This document shows, piece by piece, positions 8,493 to 17,440 of a stretch of DNA of 64,000 bases (positions are counted from its first letter, which is position 1; each line of letters opens with the position of its first letter). The translations under genes were made by a program, and so were the position numbers. Where the stretch lies: positions 837,855-901,854 of the forward strand of contig NZ_JACSPU010000001.1 of assembly GCF_014836985.1 (NCBI RefSeq). The letters are read 5' to 3'. Source of the stretch: Planococcus wigleyi (lineage in GTDB: Bacteria; Bacillota; Bacilli; Bacillales_A; Planococcaceae). Below the pieces are notes generated by a model. The model was not told the origin of the DNA, ran no database searches, and was given only the letters and a program-made list of their open reading frames with translations.

Positions 8493-9413
8493 ATGCAGGT
8501 ACGCAAAGATTATATGCATGTGTCTGATGGACACGAACTTTATTATGTATGCTATGAACCGCCAAACCCAATCGGACATGTCCATATCATTCATGGAATG
8601 GCAGAACATATTGCCCGCTATGAAGAGTTTGCTGAGTATTTGGCATCGCGGGGGTTTATTGTTTCCGGCCATGATCAGCGCGGCCATGGGAAAACTGCGG
8701 AACGCAACGGTGTGCAAGGCTATTTTGCAGATCATGACGGTTTTAACGAAGTCGTTGAAGATGCCCGCTCAGTCATCACTGAAGTCCAGCAGGCAACCGG
8801 CAACTTGCCGCTTATTTTATTCGGCCACAGTATGGGGTCATTTGTGGCCCGGCGTTATATGCAGCTTTACAGCGAAGACATCAGCCGGGTCGTCTTATCA
8901 GGCACAGGCGGCAACCCGGGGGCTTCCGGAAAAATGGGGTTGGCTGTGGCATTGGCCTCTGCAAAAATGCAAGGCAAACAGCAGCCCAGTAAGACTCTTG
9001 GTAAAATGACCTTCGGCAGTTTCAATAAACCTTTTGGCGACGAAGGTTCAGCGAGTGCTTGGCTATCGAGTGATAAAGAAGCGGTTGCAAAATACGAAGC
9101 GGATCCTTGGTGCGGTTTTGAATCGACCAATCAGTTTTATGTGGATTTGTTCTCAGGCTTGGCCCTCATCAACAAACCGTCCGAAATTGACCGCATCCGC
9201 AAAGACTTGCCGGTGCTGTTGATCAGCGGCGCAATGGATCCTGTTGGCGGCAATGGAAAAGGGGTTTTCAGTTCAGCAAAGCAATTCGATAAAGCAGGCA
9301 TGAAGAACGTCAAAATTTATCTTGCGGAGCAAGGACGCCATGAATTGTTGAACGAAATTGATCGCCATTTTCATTTTGAGCTGATCGGTGATTGGATGTG
9401 CGGAAATGATTGA
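8493..9413 (+). CDS. Alpha/beta hydrolase, monoacylglycerol lipase / lysophospholipase-like
   Basis: 306 residues in the serine aminopeptidase/lysophospholipase branch of the alpha/beta hydrolases. Motifs seen: oxyanion segment [26 protein letters not shown], nucleophile elbow GHSMGSF, acid [11 protein letters not shown] and catalytic histidine QGRHELLNE. The frame is open from a GTG at 8484, but the ATG at 8493 sits better relative to GAGGAAGG. The substrate cannot be told from sequence. miaA starts within its last codons, so the two are probably co-transcribed. Confidence 0.85.
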   Translation: MQVRKDYMHVSDGHELYYVCYEPPNPIGHVHIIHGMAEHIARYEEFAEYLASRGFIVSGHDQRGHGKTAERNGVQGYFADHDGFNEVVEDARSVITEVQQATGNLPLILFGHSMGSFVARRYMQLYSEDISRVVLSGTGGNPGASGKMGLAVALASAKMQGKQQPSKTLGKMTFGSFNKPFGDEGSASAWLSSDKEAVAKYEADPWCGFESTNQFYVDLFSGLALINKPSEIDRIRKDLPVLLISGAMDPVGGNGKGVFSSAKQFDKAGMKNVKIYLAEQGRHELLNEIDRHFHFELIGDWMCGND

Positions 9414-10377
9414 TGTAATAGCCATCGTTGGCCCGACCGCATCCGGCAAGACGGCATTGAGCCTCGAACTGGCTAAGCGATTGGACGGGGAAGTCATTAA
9501 TGGGGACTCGATGCAGATCTATCGGGACATGACGATAGGGACGGCGAAGATTTTGCCGGAAGAAATGCAGGGGATTCCTCACCATCTTCTGGATATTAAA
9601 AATCCGGACGAAAGTTTCTCTGTTGCTGAATACCAAACGCTGGTACGCGAAAAAATTGCAGATATTCAATCGCGCGGCAAGCTGCCGATTATTGTTGGCG
9701 GCACTGGACTTTACGTGCAGGCGGTTTTGTTTGATTACCGATTCTCGGAGGAAGCAGTGGACCAGGAACTTCGAGACAGTCTGCATCAGGAACTGGAGGA
9801 ACTGGGTCCTGACAACATGCACCGGAAATTGCTGGCACTTGACCCAGATTCGGACATCCATCCCAATAATACACGCAGGGTTATTCGTGCTATTGAAATC
9901 CTGATGAGCGGCCAGAAAAAAGGTGACCGGGAGTTAGCATTATCGCCTATGTACAATGAACTGATCATCGGCTTGGATATTTCGAGAGATATCCTTTATG
10001 AGCGCATCAATCAGCGTGTAGAGGTGATGCTTGGGCGAGGCCTGATTGCTGAGGTTGAGTCATTGCGAAACAGGGGCGTACGGGATGTCCAATCCATTCA
10101 AGCCATTGGTTATAGAGAAATCTACGCTTATTTGGACGGGCAGGCAACCCGTGAAGAAGCGGTTCGAAAACTCAAACAAAACTCAAGGAAGTATGCCAAA
10201 AGGCAATTTACTTATTTCAAGAACAAATTACCGATATTCTGGATTGATGCATTGGCAGATCCCGAAAAGAATCTGCAGGAAATAATCGCCTTCATGCAGG
10301 AAAATGACAGAGACTGTCGAATTGATAAACTGACAACAAAATTTAATACAAGTAGAGAATTAGGGGGATTTTCATGA
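9406..10377 (+). CDS. miaA: tRNA dimethylallyltransferase MiaA
   Basis: 323 residues. Transfers the dimethylallyl group to A37 of tRNAs reading UNN codons, giving i6A. It has the P-loop GPTASGKT, then [17 protein letters not shown], the [18 protein letters not shown] block, and [14 protein letters not shown]. The frame opens at GTG 9388; ATG 9406 gives the usual start and overlaps the hydrolase stop by 8 bases. hfq follows with an ATGA overlap. The partner enzyme MiaB, which would add the methylthio group, is represented in this window only by a remnant at 2751-3058. Confidence 0.96.
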   Translation: MIDVIAIVGPTASGKTALSLELAKRLDGEVINGDSMQIYRDMTIGTAKILPEEMQGIPHHLLDIKNPDESFSVAEYQTLVREKIADIQSRGKLPIIVGGTGLYVQAVLFDYRFSEEAVDQELRDSLHQELEELGPDNMHRKLLALDPDSDIHPNNTRRVIRAIEILMSGQKKGDRELALSPMYNELIIGLDISRDILYERINQRVEVMLGRGLIAEVESLRNRGVRDVQSIQAIGYREIYAYLDGQATREEAVRKLKQNSRKYAKRQFTYFKNKLPIFWIDALADPEKNLQEIIAFMQENDRDCRIDKLTTKFNTSRELGGFS

Positions 10378-10598
10378 AACCAATCAATATCCAAGATGTC
10401 TATCTGAATCAGCTTCGTAAAAATAATATTTATGTAACTGTCTTTTTACTCAACGGCTTCCAATTAAAAGGAACCATTAAATCCTATGATAACTTTACGG
10501 TGCTGGTCGAAACGGAAGGCAAGCAGCAATTGATCTATAAACATGCTATCTCAACGTTTTCTCCAGCAAAAGCTGTAGCGATCGAACACGAAGAGTAA
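10374..10598 (+). CDS. hfq: RNA chaperone Hfq
   Basis: 74 residues, Sm-like fold that forms hexamers and binds small RNAs and A-rich RNA. The Sm1 region ([30 protein letters not shown]) and the Sm2 signature ([14 protein letters not shown], with the conserved KHA core) are complete. The ATG overlaps the miaA stop (ATGA), the usual miaA-hfq arrangement. A strong terminator follows directly. Confidence 0.97.
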   Translation: MKPINIQDVYLNQLRKNNIYVTVFLLNGFQLKGTIKSYDNFTVLVETEGKQQLIYKHAISTFSPAKAVAIEHEE

Positions 10599-10606
10599 GG
10601 GAGATT

Positions 10607-10637
10607 CCGGACTGCCGTTGCAGTCCGGTTTTTTATT
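10607..10637 (+). terminator. Rho-independent terminator of miaA-hfq
   Basis: Perfect 9-bp stem CCGGACTGC / GCAGTCCGG with a CGTT loop, followed by six T. Confidence 0.92.
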
Positions 10638-10663
10638 GGGCTTAGTTTCAGTTTTCTGTCGCT

Positions 10664-10842
10664 TTGCCGAAATGGCTTATGCCTGTCCAATCTAAACGGC
10701 TGTTTCAGCTTTTCTTGATGTTCAGCTTCAGCAGCCAGCCCCTCGGGGTCATAAGTCACTCCGGCAATGCAGCTGAAAAGATGCTGCACAGCCAAAGCGC
10801 CTTATGCCTGTCGGGTCTAGACGGCTGCTTCAGCTTTTCTGG
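10664..10842 (-). repeat. Intergenic repeats, one partial and one full copy, reverse orientation
   Basis: Read on the minus strand, 10730-10840 carries AGAAAAGCTGAAGCAGCCG, a GGCATAAGGCGCTTTGGC block and CTTATGACCCCGAGGGGCTGGC, so it is a full unit of the family at 3486-3914. 10664-10718 is a shorter piece with AGAAAAGCTGAAACAGCCG and GGCATAAGCCATTTCGGC. The outer arms here are CAGCCG/GGCTGC-like, again a changed but paired stem. The units fill the hfq-rhodanese gap. Confidence 0.8.
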
Positions 10843-10909
10843 TTGACAGGTGGCTTTTGACGGTATAGCATTTTCAGTGGAAAAGGAATTACATTCAGGA
10901 GGCGTATGT

Positions 10910-11209
10910 ATGAAAACCATCACAGCAGATGAATTACAGCAACGAGTAGAAGCTGGAGAAGAACTGAACATCATTGACGTTCGCGAAGCGGACGAAGTGG
11001 CTGCGGGAATGATTCCTGGAGCTAAGCACATTCCTCTGGGGGAAGTGGCAGACCGCATCGAGGAACTGGATGCCGGGAAAGAATATCATATGGTGTGCCG
11101 TGCAGGCCGCCGCAGCGAAATGGCATGTGGGATTTTGGAATCAAACAACATCGATACAATTAACGTCGAAGGCGGCATGACTGCCTGGAACGGCGAGACA
11201 ATCGCATAA
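10910..11209 (+). CDS. Rhodanese-like domain protein
   Basis: 99 residues, a single rhodanese domain. The motif DVREADEVAAGMIPGAKHIPL is typical, and the catalytic loop CRAGRRS holds the active-site cysteine that would carry a persulfide. Such small rhodaneses move sulfane sulfur; the substrate is unknown. The frame is open from 10850, but ATG 10910 follows AGGAGG at a good distance and starts the domain cleanly. It stands alone, transcribed towards the convergent TRIC-family gene. Confidence 0.9.
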   Translation: MKTITADELQQRVEAGEELNIIDVREADEVAAGMIPGAKHIPLGEVADRIEELDAGKEYHMVCRAGRRSEMACGILESNNIDTINVEGGMTAWNGETIA

Positions 11210-11217
11210 CATAAAAA

Positions 11218-11256
11218 ATCAGACCGCCCGGGAAATTTAGCCGAGTGGTCTGTTTT
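11218..11256. terminator. Bidirectional terminator
   Basis: AAAATCAGACC ... GGTCTGTTTT forms a hairpin between the convergent rhodanese gene and the TRIC-family gene, with A and T runs on either side. Confidence 0.7.
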
Positions 11257-11861
11257 CATGAAGTTTGGATTTTGCGGGCAGGCAATCTCCATTTGAATGT
11301 ATAAGAGAGAATCCGCAAGGCTGTAATCAGCACAAACAAAGAATAGAGCATCAGGTCAGTTTGCACTAAATTAAAGCTGATAAACAATCCCGCCAAAGCA
11401 GCCCAGACCGCATAGATTTCCGCTTTCAAAACCAATGGCTTACGGCCTGCCAGCAAGTCGCGGATGATTCCTCCTCCGGATCCTGTCAGGACTGCTGCAA
11501 CGATCACTGCAAAAAGCGGCAATTCCAAATCGACCGCATAAATGGCACCTTGTACGGCGAACGCCGACAATCCGATTGCATCAAAGAAATAGCCCCAGCG
11601 ATTCCAATGGCCAAGCAATTTATGCGGGAATAAAAACACAATCGTGATAGAGATAAGGGCTAGCTGAAACATAAACTCCTGTTCCCACAGCGCCGAAACC
11701 GGCACGCCAATCAATAAATTCCGGACGGCACCGCCTCCAAAGGCAGTGACTACGCCAAGAAGGTACACGCCGAAAATATCGTATTCTTCTTCCATTGCAA
11801 TAATGGCCCCGGAAATTGCAAAAGCAATCGTTCCAATGGCGCTCAGTACTTCCCAAGCCAT
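11256..11861 (-). CDS. Trimeric intracellular cation channel family protein (UPF0126)
   Basis: 201 residues, very hydrophobic, six to seven membrane spans. The two glycine-rich repeats FGGGAVRNLLIG and GSGGGIIRDLLAG, one per half, are the hallmark of the UPF0126/TRIC family, which forms potassium-permeable channels in structural studies. B. subtilis YvgT is of this type. The physiological role in bacteria is poorly known. It is transcribed alone, divergent from ynbB. Confidence 0.88.
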   Translation of the reverse strand: MAWEVLSAIGTIAFAISGAIIAMEEEYDIFGVYLLGVVTAFGGGAVRNLLIGVPVSALWEQEFMFQLALISITIVFLFPHKLLGHWNRWGYFFDAIGLSAFAVQGAIYAVDLELPLFAVIVAAVLTGSGGGIIRDLLAGRKPLVLKAEIYAVWAALAGLFISFNLVQTDLMLYSLFVLITALRILSYTFKWRLPARKIQTS

Positions 11862-11970
11862 AGCCTTTTATCCCCCTTCGCGTACGACTCTATGAATTGT
11901 ATCAGAATTTGACGCTATTTCAAGTCGTGCCTCATAATAAGATGAGAAGTTTAACAGAATGGAGAATTGC

Positions 11971-13203
11971 ATGCATACACAGATTAGGACAATAGAAGAA
12001 ACTATCCAACTACAGCTCCAGCTGGCTGATGAAATTGCATACGTTAATCAGAAGAAAGTGCTGGATGCTTTCCATAACCAGCGTGTCAGTGATCACCATT
12101 TCAACCCGTCAACGGGCTATGGCTACGATGATGAAGGGCGCGATACGCTGGAACGCGTTTACGCAGATGTCTTTAAAGCGGAAGCGGCACTCGTGCGGCC
12201 TCAAATTATCTCTGGCACCCATGCCATCACAATTGCATTATTCGGTATCTTGCGGCCGGGAGATGAGTTGCTTTACCTTACAGGAAAACCCTATGACACC
12301 TTGGATTCCATCGTTTCAGGAGGAGAAAAAGATACCGGGTCGTTGAGGGATTTCGGTATCAGCTACCAACATACTGATTTGGATCCTGACAATAAAATTG
12401 ATTGGGGCGCTGCTCAAAATGCAATCGGTGACAAAACAAAAGTCATTGCCATCCAGCGGTCCAGAGGATATGATACACGCCCTTCATTTACAATAGAAGA
12501 AATTGAAGAGATGATAGTCCGGGTTCGTGAGATAAAACCGGATGCGGTTATTTTTGTCGATAATTGCTATGGCGAGTTTGTGGAGATGCAGGAGCCGATT
12601 GAAGTGGGTGCGGATCTGATTGCGGGCTCGTTAATCAAAAATCCGGGAGGCGGATTGGCGAAAATCGGCGGATATATCGCAGGAAGAAAGGATTTAATCG
12701 AAAAATGCGGTTACCGGATGACGTCTCCGGGTATAGGTGGAGAGGCGGGTGCTTCTCTTAATGCACTGCCTGATATGTATCAGGGCTTTTTTATGGCACC
12801 GCATATTGTTTCGCAAGCGTTAAAAGGGGCCATTTTCACTTCAGCGCTTCTGGAACAGGCTGGCATGGTGACGACGCCTCATTGGAGCGGCAAACGGACC
12901 GACTTGATTCAATCAGTGTCGTTTCAGAATGCGGAACAGATGATTGCGTTTTGCCAAACCATTCAGGCGAGTTCACCGGTCAATGCGCAGTTTGCGCCTG
13001 AACCAGCTTACATGCCGGGCTATGAAGACGATGTCATCATGGCTGCCGGTACATTTGTGCAGGGATCCAGTATCGAGCTGACTGCGGACGGTCCGATTCG
13101 TCCACCTTATACAGCATTCGTTCAAGGCGGTCTTACGTATGAACATGTAAAAATTGCCGTATTGAATTCAGTAGATGCATTAAAAAAATTGAAGTTAATT
13201 TAA
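11971..13203 (+). CDS. ynbB: YnbB-like PLP-dependent enzyme (methionine gamma-lyase / aluminium resistance family)
   Basis: 410 residues, fold-type I PLP enzyme. It shows the pyridine-binding aspartate in FVDNCYGEFVE and the likely Schiff-base lysine in GSLIKNPGGGLAKIGGY. The family (PF06838) is annotated as methionine gamma-lyase or aluminium resistance protein, but the true reaction is not established. ATG 11971 follows GGAG at 6 nt; an in-frame ATG at 11959 is less well placed. As in B. subtilis it lies directly upstream of glnRA; hflX, its usual upstream neighbour, is absent. Confidence 0.88.
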   Translation: MHTQIRTIEETIQLQLQLADEIAYVNQKKVLDAFHNQRVSDHHFNPSTGYGYDDEGRDTLERVYADVFKAEAALVRPQIISGTHAITIALFGILRPGDELLYLTGKPYDTLDSIVSGGEKDTGSLRDFGISYQHTDLDPDNKIDWGAAQNAIGDKTKVIAIQRSRGYDTRPSFTIEEIEEMIVRVREIKPDAVIFVDNCYGEFVEMQEPIEVGADLIAGSLIKNPGGGLAKIGGYIAGRKDLIEKCGYRMTSPGIGGEAGASLNALPDMYQGFFMAPHIVSQALKGAIFTSALLEQAGMVTTPHWSGKRTDLIQSVSFQNAEQMIAFCQTIQASSPVNAQFAPEPAYMPGYEDDVIMAAGTFVQGSSIELTADGPIRPPYTAFVQGGLTYEHVKIAVLNSVDALKKLKLI

Positions 13204-13206
13204 ATG

Positions 13207-13238
13207 ATTTCCCGTATGGAGCATACGGGAAATTTTAA
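13207..13238 (+). terminator. Terminator after ynbB
   Basis: ATTTCCCGTATG / CATACGGGAAAT, a perfect 12-bp stem with a 3-base loop, then TTT. It abuts the upstream GlnR box. Confidence 0.85.
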
Positions 13239-13255
13239 TGTAAGAAAACATAACA
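13239..13255. promoter_or_regulatory. GlnR/TnrA box 1 upstream of glnRA
   Basis: TGTAAGAAAACATAACA fits the consensus TGTNA-N7-TNACA perfectly. In B. subtilis the glnRA promoter likewise carries an upstream GlnR operator. Confidence 0.85.
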
Positions 13256-13260
13256 TGTTG

Positions 13261-13289
13261 TTGACAGGTAATCTGACATGATGTATGCT
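13261..13289 (+). promoter_or_regulatory. sigma-A promoter of glnRA with overlapping GlnR box 2
   Basis: TTGACA (13261-13266), 17-base spacer, TATGCT (13284-13289). A second GlnR box, TGACAGGTAATCTGACA at 13262-13278, matches TGTNA-N7-TNACA with one mismatch and covers the -35. The two boxes are centred 23 bp apart. This fits feedback repression by GlnR with glutamine synthetase. Confidence 0.85.
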
Positions 13290-13324
13290 TTAAGAGTAGC
13301 AATTATGTGAAATGGGTGAAACTT

Positions 13325-13711
13325 ATGACGAACCGGGTGCGACGAACGATGCCGCTTCTTCCAATCAGCATAGTTATGCAATTGACGGAATTGACCGCCA
13401 GGCAAATTCGTTATTATGAAGAGCATGAGTTGATCAACCCTGCCCGTACCGAAGGCAACAAGCGTATGTTTTCCCTGAATGATGTGGATACACTTCTCGA
13501 AATCAAAGAATATTTGGATCAGGGACTGAATATTGCAGGCATCAAGAAATTATATGATACAAAAGAAATCCCTAAAAACGAAAAGGCAGAGCCGAAAAAC
13601 TTAAGCGATGCCGAGTTGCGCAAACTATTGCGCGAAGAATTGAAGCACCAAGCCCGTCCTTTTGAAAAAGGCGGTTTCAGACAAAGTGATTTAACCCGTT
13701 TCTTTAAATGA
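13325..13711 (+). CDS. glnR: Glutamine synthetase repressor GlnR (MerR family)
   Basis: 128 residues. A MerR-type winged helix (PISIVMQLTELTARQIRYYEE...INPARTEGNKRMFS) is followed by a dimer helix and a charged C-terminal tail ending QSDLTRFF, like the autoinhibitory tail of B. subtilis GlnR. It represses nitrogen genes when feedback-inhibited glutamine synthetase stabilises its DNA binding. The frame opens at 13307; ATG 13325 matches the known N terminus (M-x-x-x-x-RR-x-MP). glnA follows 41 nt downstream in the same operon. Confidence 0.95.
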   Translation: MTNRVRRTMPLLPISIVMQLTELTARQIRYYEEHELINPARTEGNKRMFSLNDVDTLLEIKEYLDQGLNIAGIKKLYDTKEIPKNEKAEPKNLSDAELRKLLREELKHQARPFEKGGFRQSDLTRFFK

Positions 13712-13752
13712 GATGGGGTTACATACAATATTTATAGGAGAGTGAAGAGAAC

Positions 13753-15087
13753 ATGGGCAAGTATTCAAAAGAAGACATTCAACGATTAGTAAAAGAAGAG
13801 AACGTTAATTTTATCCGTCTGCAATTTACAGATATTCTTGGGGTCATCAAAAACGTTGAAATACCGACATCCCAATTGGACAAAGCACTCGACAACAAAA
13901 TGATGTTTGATGGATCGTCCATTGACGGTTTTGTACGCATTGAAGAATCTGATATGTACCTATACCCTGACTTGGATACATGGGTTGTATTCCCTTGGAT
14001 CACAGGAAAAGGAAAAGTTGCACGTTTAATCTGTGACATTTACAGCCCAGATGGCACGCCATTTGCTGGAGATCCACGTACAAACTTAAAACGTGTATTA
14101 AAGGAAATGGAAGAGCTAGGATTTACGCATTTCAACCTTGGACCAGAGCCGGAATTCTTCCTGTTCAAACTTGATGAAAGAGGCGAACCATCTCTTGAAC
14201 TGAATGACCACGGCGGCTATTTTGACTTGGCACCGATGGACCTGGGCGAAAACTGCCGACGCGACATCGTTCTTGAACTGGAAGAAATGGGCTTTGAAAT
14301 CGAAGCTTCCCACCACGAAGTGGCACCAGGACAACACGAAATCGACTTTAAATATGCAGATGCCGTACAAGCATGTGATGAAATCCAAACCTTTAAGCTG
14401 GTTGTTAAGACCATTGCCCGTAAACATGGCCTTCATGCTACGTTCATGCCGAAACCACTATTTGGTGTCAGCGGTTCAGGAATGCACATGAACCTTTCCT
14501 TGTTTGATGGAAATCGCAACACATTCCTGGATGAAGACGGCGAAATGAAATTGAGTGAGACAGCTTACCAATTCATCGCTGGAATCATTGAACACGCGAA
14601 AGGCTTTACAGCTGTAACAAACCCGCTTGTAAACTCGTACAAACGTCTTGTGCCAGGTTATGAAGCGCCTTGTTATATTGCATGGTCAGGCCAGAACCGT
14701 AGCCCGTTAGTGCGTATTCCAGCATCACGCGGTTTGTCTACACGTGTAGAAGTGCGTTCAGTCGATCCGGCAGCTAATCCATACTTAGCGATGGCTGTTC
14801 TTCTTGGCGCAGGCCTTGATGGAATCAGAAGAAAACTGACTCCACCCAATGCCGTAGACCGCAATATCTATGCAATGAACCAAAAAGAGCGTGAAGCAGT
14901 GGGAATCGAAGATCTTCCGAGCACACTTTACAACGCTTTGCAGGAATTGCAAAAAGATGAAGTGATGACAAAAGCATTGGGAAGCCACATTTTGAACAAT
15001 TTCGTCGAAGCGAAAGAAATCGAATGGGATATGTTCCGCACAAGCGTCCACCCGTGGGAACGCGAGCAATACTTGAAGATGTACTAA
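13753..15087 (+). CDS. glnA: Glutamine synthetase, type I (GSI-alpha)
   Basis: 444 residues, the same as B. subtilis GlnA. It makes glutamine from glutamate, ammonia and ATP and also controls GlnR and TnrA. Active-site motifs are present: [49 protein letters not shown] and [16 protein letters not shown]. The adenylylation loop of GSI-beta enzymes is absent, as expected for regulation by feedback. It is followed by a strong terminator. Confidence 0.98.
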   Translation: MGKYSKEDIQRLVKEENVNFIRLQFTDILGVIKNVEIPTSQLDKALDNKMMFDGSSIDGFVRIEESDMYLYPDLDTWVVFPWITGKGKVARLICDIYSPDGTPFAGDPRTNLKRVLKEMEELGFTHFNLGPEPEFFLFKLDERGEPSLELNDHGGYFDLAPMDLGENCRRDIVLELEEMGFEIEASHHEVAPGQHEIDFKYADAVQACDEIQTFKLVVKTIARKHGLHATFMPKPLFGVSGSGMHMNLSLFDGNRNTFLDEDGEMKLSETAYQFIAGIIEHAKGFTAVTNPLVNSYKRLVPGYEAPCYIAWSGQNRSPLVRIPASRGLSTRVEVRSVDPAANPYLAMAVLLGAGLDGIRRKLTPPNAVDRNIYAMNQKEREAVGIEDLPSTLYNALQELQKDEVMTKALGSHILNNFVEAKEIEWDMFRTSVHPWEREQYLKMY

Positions 15088-15098
15088 AAATTACCTTA

Positions 15099-15134
15099 AG
15101 CCGTTGGTGCTGCAAAGCGCCAACGGCTTTTTTC
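15099..15134 (+). terminator. Terminator of glnRA
   Basis: AGCCGTTGGTGC pairs with GCGCCAACGGCT (one G-T pair), loop TGCAAA, then a T run. Confidence 0.92.
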
Positions 15135-15321
15135 TGTTTTCCGTCGAGTCCAGAAAGAGAAAATGAAAAAAATAATAGAAATTGAAAACTAATAGAAACT
15201 TATTCGTGTGCTAAAGCGACTAATTGGCAATGACCTGGCAGACTGAGATATTAAAAAGTTTTTAAAAAAAGAAAGTTAATATTTGACTATGTTGCTGATT
15301 AGTAAAAGAGGAGGAATCATT

Positions 15322-15450
15322 ATGTTCATGATCTTATACGCAATTCTAATTTCTCTCTGGATCACGTCTTTAGTCGCTTTCGGAAAATCGTACATCCGTT
15401 ACCACAAAGAAGAGCGTGCTTATGAAGAAAGCCACCGCGTCGATTCTTGA
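15322..15450 (+). CDS. Small single-span membrane protein, 42 residues
   Basis: Too short for most gene callers but preceded by a strong AGAGGAGG site 9 nt before the ATG. Residues 2-21 form one transmembrane helix (ILYAILISLWITSLVAFGK), followed by a charged tail KEERAYEES. No family recognised. It stands alone about 235 nt after glnA. Coding status is inferred from the ribosome site and the clean membrane-plus-tail pattern. Confidence 0.6.
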   Translation: MFMILYAILISLWITSLVAFGKSYIRYHKEERAYEESHRVDS

Positions 15451-15493
15451 TCAGCAGAATGCTTCACGGTTGAGAATTGAGTGATTCTCGTTG

Positions 15494-16158
15494 ATGGTGG
15501 AATATCTGTGTGTGTTTCCTGTTAAAGGGATTCCGGCTTCAATTGCTCCTCAAATAATTGGCGAAGCATTTCAACGGAGTTTTTAAAAGAAGCAGGCCAC
15601 GAGATTAAAGAACAGTATGCCGTTTGGAATTTAGTGAACTGGTCGGGTGTGATTCTTACTGTCTTGGAAGAAAGCGTGATAGAAATAGAGCCTAGGCTGA
15701 TGGAAGTTAACGAGCAGGCTCTCTTCGATGGAATCATTAAAATAAGTGAACTGGAGCAAAGAACCTCGGATTTACTGAACCGTTTCGGAGATATTGAAAG
15801 AACCCTGCTGATTCGTCGTACAGACATCTTTACTCTGCTCGAAAATGAATGGATAGGCATGGGCATTGAAGACACCTTGAAACTGGCTAAACGGCCATTA
15901 GAATATAAATTATTTAAACAATCAACATTGGAAAAGATACTGAAGAGACCGATAAATGAAATTTTTGTCGATTGGAGCCTCAAAGCCGATAAAGGTTATG
16001 CTGTTCTGACTCTGCAGAAAAGTAAACATGAAAACAGTTTCTCCTCGGAGATGCTGTTTTTTATGTGCTGGCAAAGAAAGATTCCAGAGGCAAGCGGATA
16101 TCTCCTTGTCTTGCTGTTGCTTGAAAATATCCTGATTCTAACTAAACAGGCTTTGTGA
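15494..16158 (+). pseudogene. Unknown protein, probably frameshifted gene remnant
   Basis: From 15634 a 174-codon frame reads like real protein (ISELEQRTSDLLNRFGDIER, RPLEYKLFKQ, DWSLKADKGYAVL). The same frame is open back to 15527 with protein-like text (STEFLKEAGHEIKEQYAVW) but no good start. A different frame from ATG 15494 (MVEYLCVFPVKGIPAS) runs into that stretch and stops near 15588. This suggests one gene with a frameshift near 15580. At the 3' end the frame runs through a hairpin with a T run (about 16029-16062), unlike a true stop. No family recognised. Confidence 0.45.
16029..16062 (+). terminator. Possible terminator inside the 15494-16158 remnant
   Basis: AAAACAGTTTCTCC / GGAGATGCTGTTTT forms an imperfect hairpin followed by T. 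It suggests the original gene ended near here. Confidence 0.45.
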
Positions 16159-16208
16159 AATTTATGATGAAAATATGCAGAGTATGCGAAGAATACCTTT
16201 TTTTATAG

Positions 16209-16236
16209 TTTACAGCCGGCGAATTAAGGTTATAAT
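16209..16236 (+). promoter_or_regulatory. sigma-A promoter of the 16320 gene
   Basis: TTTACA at 16209-16214, 16-base spacer, TATAAT at 16231-16236. It leaves an 80-nt leader before the small gene at 16320. Confidence 0.6.
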
Positions 16237-16319
16237 TAGTTGCAGCCTGAAAAGTTAATAACTCATACTGAATTTTTCTTTCTCTTGAAAGAAGAAGGAT
16301 TTTGTGGGAGGCGATTAAT

Positions 16320-16508
16320 TTGAGGAAAATCCAAGGACTTTCGAATCTTGTAGAATATTTGGAATCAGTGAATTATCCATTGGCTGCAGAGCAGATTACA
16401 GATTTAATGTCGAAAAGAAAGATTCCGCACCGCAAAGCATTCCAAGACACTGTGATCTTTAATTTAGAACACATTGACTGGTGGATTGCTGAGCAGCAGA
16501 AACGATGA
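16320..16508 (+). CDS. Hypothetical small protein, 62 residues
   Basis: No family recognised. The protein is soluble-looking and helical, with a tryptophan pair near the end (IDWWIAEQQ). I chose TTG 16320 because GGGAGG lies 8 nt upstream; the frame is open a little further. It has its own promoter at 16209-16236 and a terminator after it, so it is a one-gene unit. Confidence 0.65.
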   Translation: MRKIQGLSNLVEYLESVNYPLAAEQITDLMSKRKIPHRKAFQDTVIFNLEHIDWWIAEQQKR

Positions 16509-16538
16509 TTAATTGATGAACATGCTTGAGTAAAAGAA

Positions 16539-16592
16539 ATAACCTTGTGGTCCGTTCTGCAAAGAACGAACTGCGAGGTTATTCTTTTTTGG
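16539..16592 (+). terminator. Terminator after the 16320 gene
   Basis: AATAACCTT...GTTCT pairs with AGAAC...AGGTTATT around a GCAA loop, followed by CTTTTTT. Confidence 0.88.
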
Positions 16593-16655
16593 TAACTTTA
16601 TACACTTTTTTGCGTCTACTGTTATAATAGTCTAAAAACGGAGGGGGAATCGGCT

Positions 16656-17087
16656 ATGCGCTTTTTAATGTCTATCATTGTTTTTTTAATCTTCTTTTCG
16701 TTTGCAGGCATTGGCACATATGTTATCGGACCCGATTTGTCGACCGACCGGCTGGTTGCCGAGGCGACAGAAGAGCTTCGGAACAACGGGCAAATGGAAA
16801 AAGTGGTGGAATATGTTGAAAGTGATCCACAAATGCTTGAATATGTAGAAGAAGCCAAAATTGCAGAGGAAGAGAGTATGCCTTTGCCATTTGAAACAAC
16901 TGGAGATGCGGCGGGTACAGTCATCAAAAAGGTCGGCATTGCGGATCTGGCTAAAATGAAATCGGGAATTGAAGATGGCACGATGTCAGCAGACGAAGTG
17001 ATTCAGAAGCTTGAAGAGGATTTGAATGAAGAAGAGCTGCTTGCCCTGAAAGTGATCGTATACAAGGAATTATACAAACAGCAATAA
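16656..17087 (+). CDS. Hypothetical membrane-anchored or secreted protein, 143 residues
   Basis: The N terminus is an uncleaved-looking signal anchor (MRFLMSIIVFLIFFSFAGIG), followed by an acidic helical domain of about 115 residues (VVEYVESDPQMLEYVEEAK, EVIQKLEEDLNEEELLALK). Strong GGAGGGGG site before the ATG and a TATAAT at 16623-16628. I do not recognise the family. The domain would face outside the membrane. Confidence 0.75.
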   Translation: MRFLMSIIVFLIFFSFAGIGTYVIGPDLSTDRLVAEATEELRNNGQMEKVVEYVESDPQMLEYVEEAKIAEEESMPLPFETTGDAAGTVIKKVGIADLAKMKSGIEDGTMSADEVIQKLEEDLNEEELLALKVIVYKELYKQQ

Positions 17088-17148
17088 TAAAGGATATATG
17101 CTAAACTGAGTCACGAAGATAAAGTAAAAGTTTAAAGGAGGCTATTGC

Positions 17149-17343
17149 ATGAAACCGTTTCGCGTAGAGTTTTATTTTGATCAAGGCAATACCATCGTAC
17201 ACAATGTCCAGGCTGTAGATAAAGAATCGGCATTAAGCAAGATTCCTTCCAATGGCACTTATGAAATTTCAGATGAACAAACAGGCAATATTTATCGCAT
17301 TACTATCAATTTAGTTAAATATATTATCGTCAGCGAACTGTAG
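17149..17343 (+). CDS. Hypothetical protein, 64 residues
   Basis: Starts after AAAGGAGGC at a good distance. It reads as a small beta-rich domain (FRVEFYFDQGNTIVHNVQAVDK, GNIYRITINLVKYIIVSEL). No family recognised and no clear partner among its neighbours. Confidence 0.65.
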   Translation: MKPFRVEFYFDQGNTIVHNVQAVDKESALSKIPSNGTYEISDEQTGNIYRITINLVKYIIVSEL

Positions 17344-17440
17344 AAGATTTTTTCTCGGCAAGCTGCACTTAAGGTGTTGCTTGCGCAACTCCTTTTTTTA
17401 AAAGATTTTTTGCATGACAATTCGATTGGGAGGCAAATGA

